Part shown: in pieces, positions 23,207-24,529 of the stretch
How positions within the stretch are numbered: the first letter of the stretch is position 1
How the letters are laid out: each line of letters begins with the position of its first letter
Assembly (NCBI GenBank): GCA_902795975.1
Contig: CADBNE010000046.1
Location: forward strand, 1-24,529
Direction: 5' to 3'
Length of the DNA: 24,529 nt
Source: an uncultured Erysipelotrichaceae bacterium
GTDB taxonomy: Bacteria; Bacillota_I; Bacilli_A; RF39; UBA660
Translations under genes and position numbers: made by a program
The notes under the pieces: generated by a model
Databases searched by the model: none
The model's input: only the letters and a program-made list of their open reading frames with translations
Told to the model about the DNA's origin: nothing

Positions 23207-24420
23207 TTATTATTTAATTTCTTTAAATTTTCATATGTATTTTTTAAATTAGATTCATATTTAGATGTAGTTTTAGGTTTATAATATTCTCTATTTTTAA
23301 TCTTATCAGGTAAATATTGTTGCTTAACATATGCATGAGGATAATCATGTGGGTATTTATAGCCTATAGCACTTGTTTTAATGTGATTAGGTACATTACC
23401 TGTATTTCCTCTTTCTATGTCTCCTAGAGCCTCATCTAAAGCAATATGAGCAGTATTTGACTTAGGAGAAAGTGCTAAATCTATAACCATTACAGAAAGT
23501 GGTATTCTAGCTTCAGGTAATCCTAATCTTTCACATGCATTAATACACGCATCTACTCTAGGACCCATACTAGGATTAGCAAGCCCTATATCTTCATAAG
23601 CTATAACAGTCATTCTTCTATATATAATATCTAAATCTTCTGCCTCTATTAATCTAGCTAAATAATATAATGATGCATTTACATCACTACCTCTAATACT
23701 TTTTTGAAAGGCACTAATTACATCATAATGACCATCTTCATTTTTATCATGAAAAAATACAGGTTTAGAATTAATATTCTTTATTACATCAATAGTTATT
23801 TTAAAATCTTTAGTAGAATAATATGCTACTTCAAGTAAATTGTAAGCACTTCTCATATCTCCACCAGATAGAGTAGCTATTAATTTTTTAGATTCTTCAT
23901 CCATATTAATATCAGGTAAATAACCACTACCTATAGCATTATTAATACCTTCTATAACATCTTCATCATCTAATTCTTTCAATTCAAATATTTGACACCT
24001 ACTTCTTATAGCAGGATTAATTTTATGATACGGATTAGAAGTAGTCATACCAATTAAAGTTATTAAACCATTTTCTAAGTAAGGTAATAATAAATCTTGT
24101 TTATCTTTATTAAGTCTATGTATTTCATCCATTACAACTACTATACCTTTATACATTTTAGCTTCTTCTACAACTATATCAAAGTCTTTTTTATTATTTA
24201 TAGTAGCATTTAACATTCTATATCTTAAACCTAATTCTTCTATAATAGCAAGTGCTACAGAAGTTTTACCAATACCTGGTTTACCATATAATATCATTGA
24301 AAATAATTTCTTATTATCTACTAAATTACGTAGTATTTTATTTTCACCAAGTAAATGTTTTTGCCCAAGTACTTCTTTAGTATTCTTAGGTCTCATTTTT
24401 ACTGCTAATGGTTCATTCAT
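23197..24420 (-). CDS. rarA: Replication-associated recombination protein RarA
   Basis: This 407-aa AAA+ ATPase of the clamp-loader group (RarA/MgsA/WRNIP1) acts at stalled replication forks. Motifs: PLAVKMRP near the N-terminus, Walker A GKPGIGKT (46-53), Walker B with DEIH (98-101), sensor 1 TTSNP (126-130), arginine finger in NPAIRSRC, and sensor 2 in GGDMRSAYN. The C-terminal tetramerisation region has DVISAFQKSIRGSD and VIAYEDIGLANP, both typical. It is slightly shorter than the usual length, without visible damage. The ATG at 24420 follows a minus-strand GGTGAT (24429-24424) by 3 nt. A promoter is expected in 24430-24460 (TTTACA at 24460-24455 with TATACT or TAAAAT as possible -10), but I cannot choose between the two. 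Confidence 0.95.
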   Translation of the reverse strand: MNEPLAVKMRPKNTKEVLGQKHLLGENKILRNLVDNKKLFSMILYGKPGIGKTSVALAIIEELGLRYRMLNATINNKKDFDIVVEEAKMYKGIVVVMDEIHRLNKDKQDLLLPYLENGLITLIGMTTSNPYHKINPAIRSRCQIFELKELDDEDVIEGINNAIGSGYLPDINMDEESKKLIATLSGGDMRSAYNLLEVAYYSTKDFKITIDVIKNINSKPVFFHDKNEDGHYDVISAFQKSIRGSDVNASLYYLARLIEAEDLDIIYRRMTVIAYEDIGLANPSMGPRVDACINACERLGLPEARIPLSVMVIDLALSPKSNTAHIALDEALGDIERGNTGNVPNHIKTSAIGYKYPHDYPHAYVKQQYLPDKIKNREYYKPKTTSKYESNLKNTYENLKKLNNKKD

Positions 24421-24506
24421 AATATCACCAAGTATATTTTATCATATTTAATAGTGTAAACAAACTATAAAAACTAATATACTTATATAAAAATTATTAT
24501 TATATA

Positions 24507-24529
24507 TGCTATAATTAATACAGGTGATA
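24507..24529 (+). promoter_or_regulatory. Promoter -10 and RBS of a gene beyond the right edge
   Basis: Extended -10 TGCTATAAT (hexamer 24510-24515) is followed after 7 nt by GGTGAT (24523-24528). By the pattern of the other genes, a plus-strand start codon should lie within a few bases beyond 24529. Confidence 0.65.

Noticed and set aside
1..24529. Mycoplasma-type code with TGA as Trp
   Set aside because: Long conserved genes (cysS, mutL, alaS, rarA) read through without in-frame TGA, and all conserved Trp residues seen are TGG.
1..24529. CRISPR arrays, insertion sequences, prophage or attachment sites
   Set aside because: No spaced direct repeats, transposase or integrase motifs, or terminal inverted repeats were seen. 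Frequent TA-rich repeats are compositional.

Overview
The window is very A+T-rich (G+C roughly a quarter, estimated by eye). It is densely coded, with 21 protein genes, one partial tRNA and one candidate non-coding RNA. The gene content (RRF, CysRS, MutL, RarA, QueH, a SufS-type desulfurase, AI-2E family membrane protein, DUF4153/4173 membrane protein), short intergenic gaps and intrinsic hairpin terminators point to a low-G+C Bacillota/Mollicutes-related bacterium, perhaps one of the uncultured gut Bacilli lineages; the exact lineage is inference. The standard bacterial code fits: Trp is written TGG and conserved genes are unbroken. However, all 21 stop codons are TAA (15) or TAG (6), never TGA. 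No phage, transposon, CRISPR array or other mobile element was seen.

Layout. A tRNA gene runs off the left edge on the minus strand, divergent from a lipoprotein gene (175-1728). cysS (1823-3205) is followed by a small membrane protein that looks like a YugP-type zinc peptidase without its zinc ligands. A coiled-coil hypothetical protein (3923-5260) converges on a minus-strand E2-like acyltransferase (5277-6152). The latter diverges from a ClpX-like AAA+ gene (6261-7889), which converges on a HIT-family gene (7879-8250). A SufS-type desulfurase and a DUF4116-like gene form a pair (8417-10511), followed by mutL (10558-12363) and frr (12481-13023).

Next is a six-gene operon (13091-18755): AI-2E family permease, UPF0200-like nucleotide kinase, a compact alanyl-tRNA synthetase, epoxyqueuosine reductase QueH, a two-TM protein and an APH-family kinase. 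Three of the four TTGACA-type promoters in the window cluster after it. The first, carrying an operator-like palindrome, drives a 664-aa unknown protein (18834-20828). The second drives an apparent structured RNA of about 310 nt (about 20878-21187). The third drives a DUF4153/4173-family membrane protein (21238-22701). The window ends with a small hypothetical gene converging on minus-strand rarA, and with the promoter and ribosome binding site of a further plus-strand gene at the right edge.

Expression signals are unusually uniform. Many genes use GGTGAT as Shine-Dalgarno, 3-4 nt before the start codon, and several place it only 6-7 nt after a TATAAT box, predicting very short 5' leaders. 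Extended -10 boxes of the form TGTTATAAT recur. All three convergent gene pairs end inside shared bidirectional terminator hairpins that contain both stop codons.

Best candidates for something undescribed: the structured RNA at 20878-21187, the zinc-ligand-less YugP relative, the ClpX-like unfoldase with a new N-terminal region, and the 664-aa protein under a palindrome-bearing promoter.
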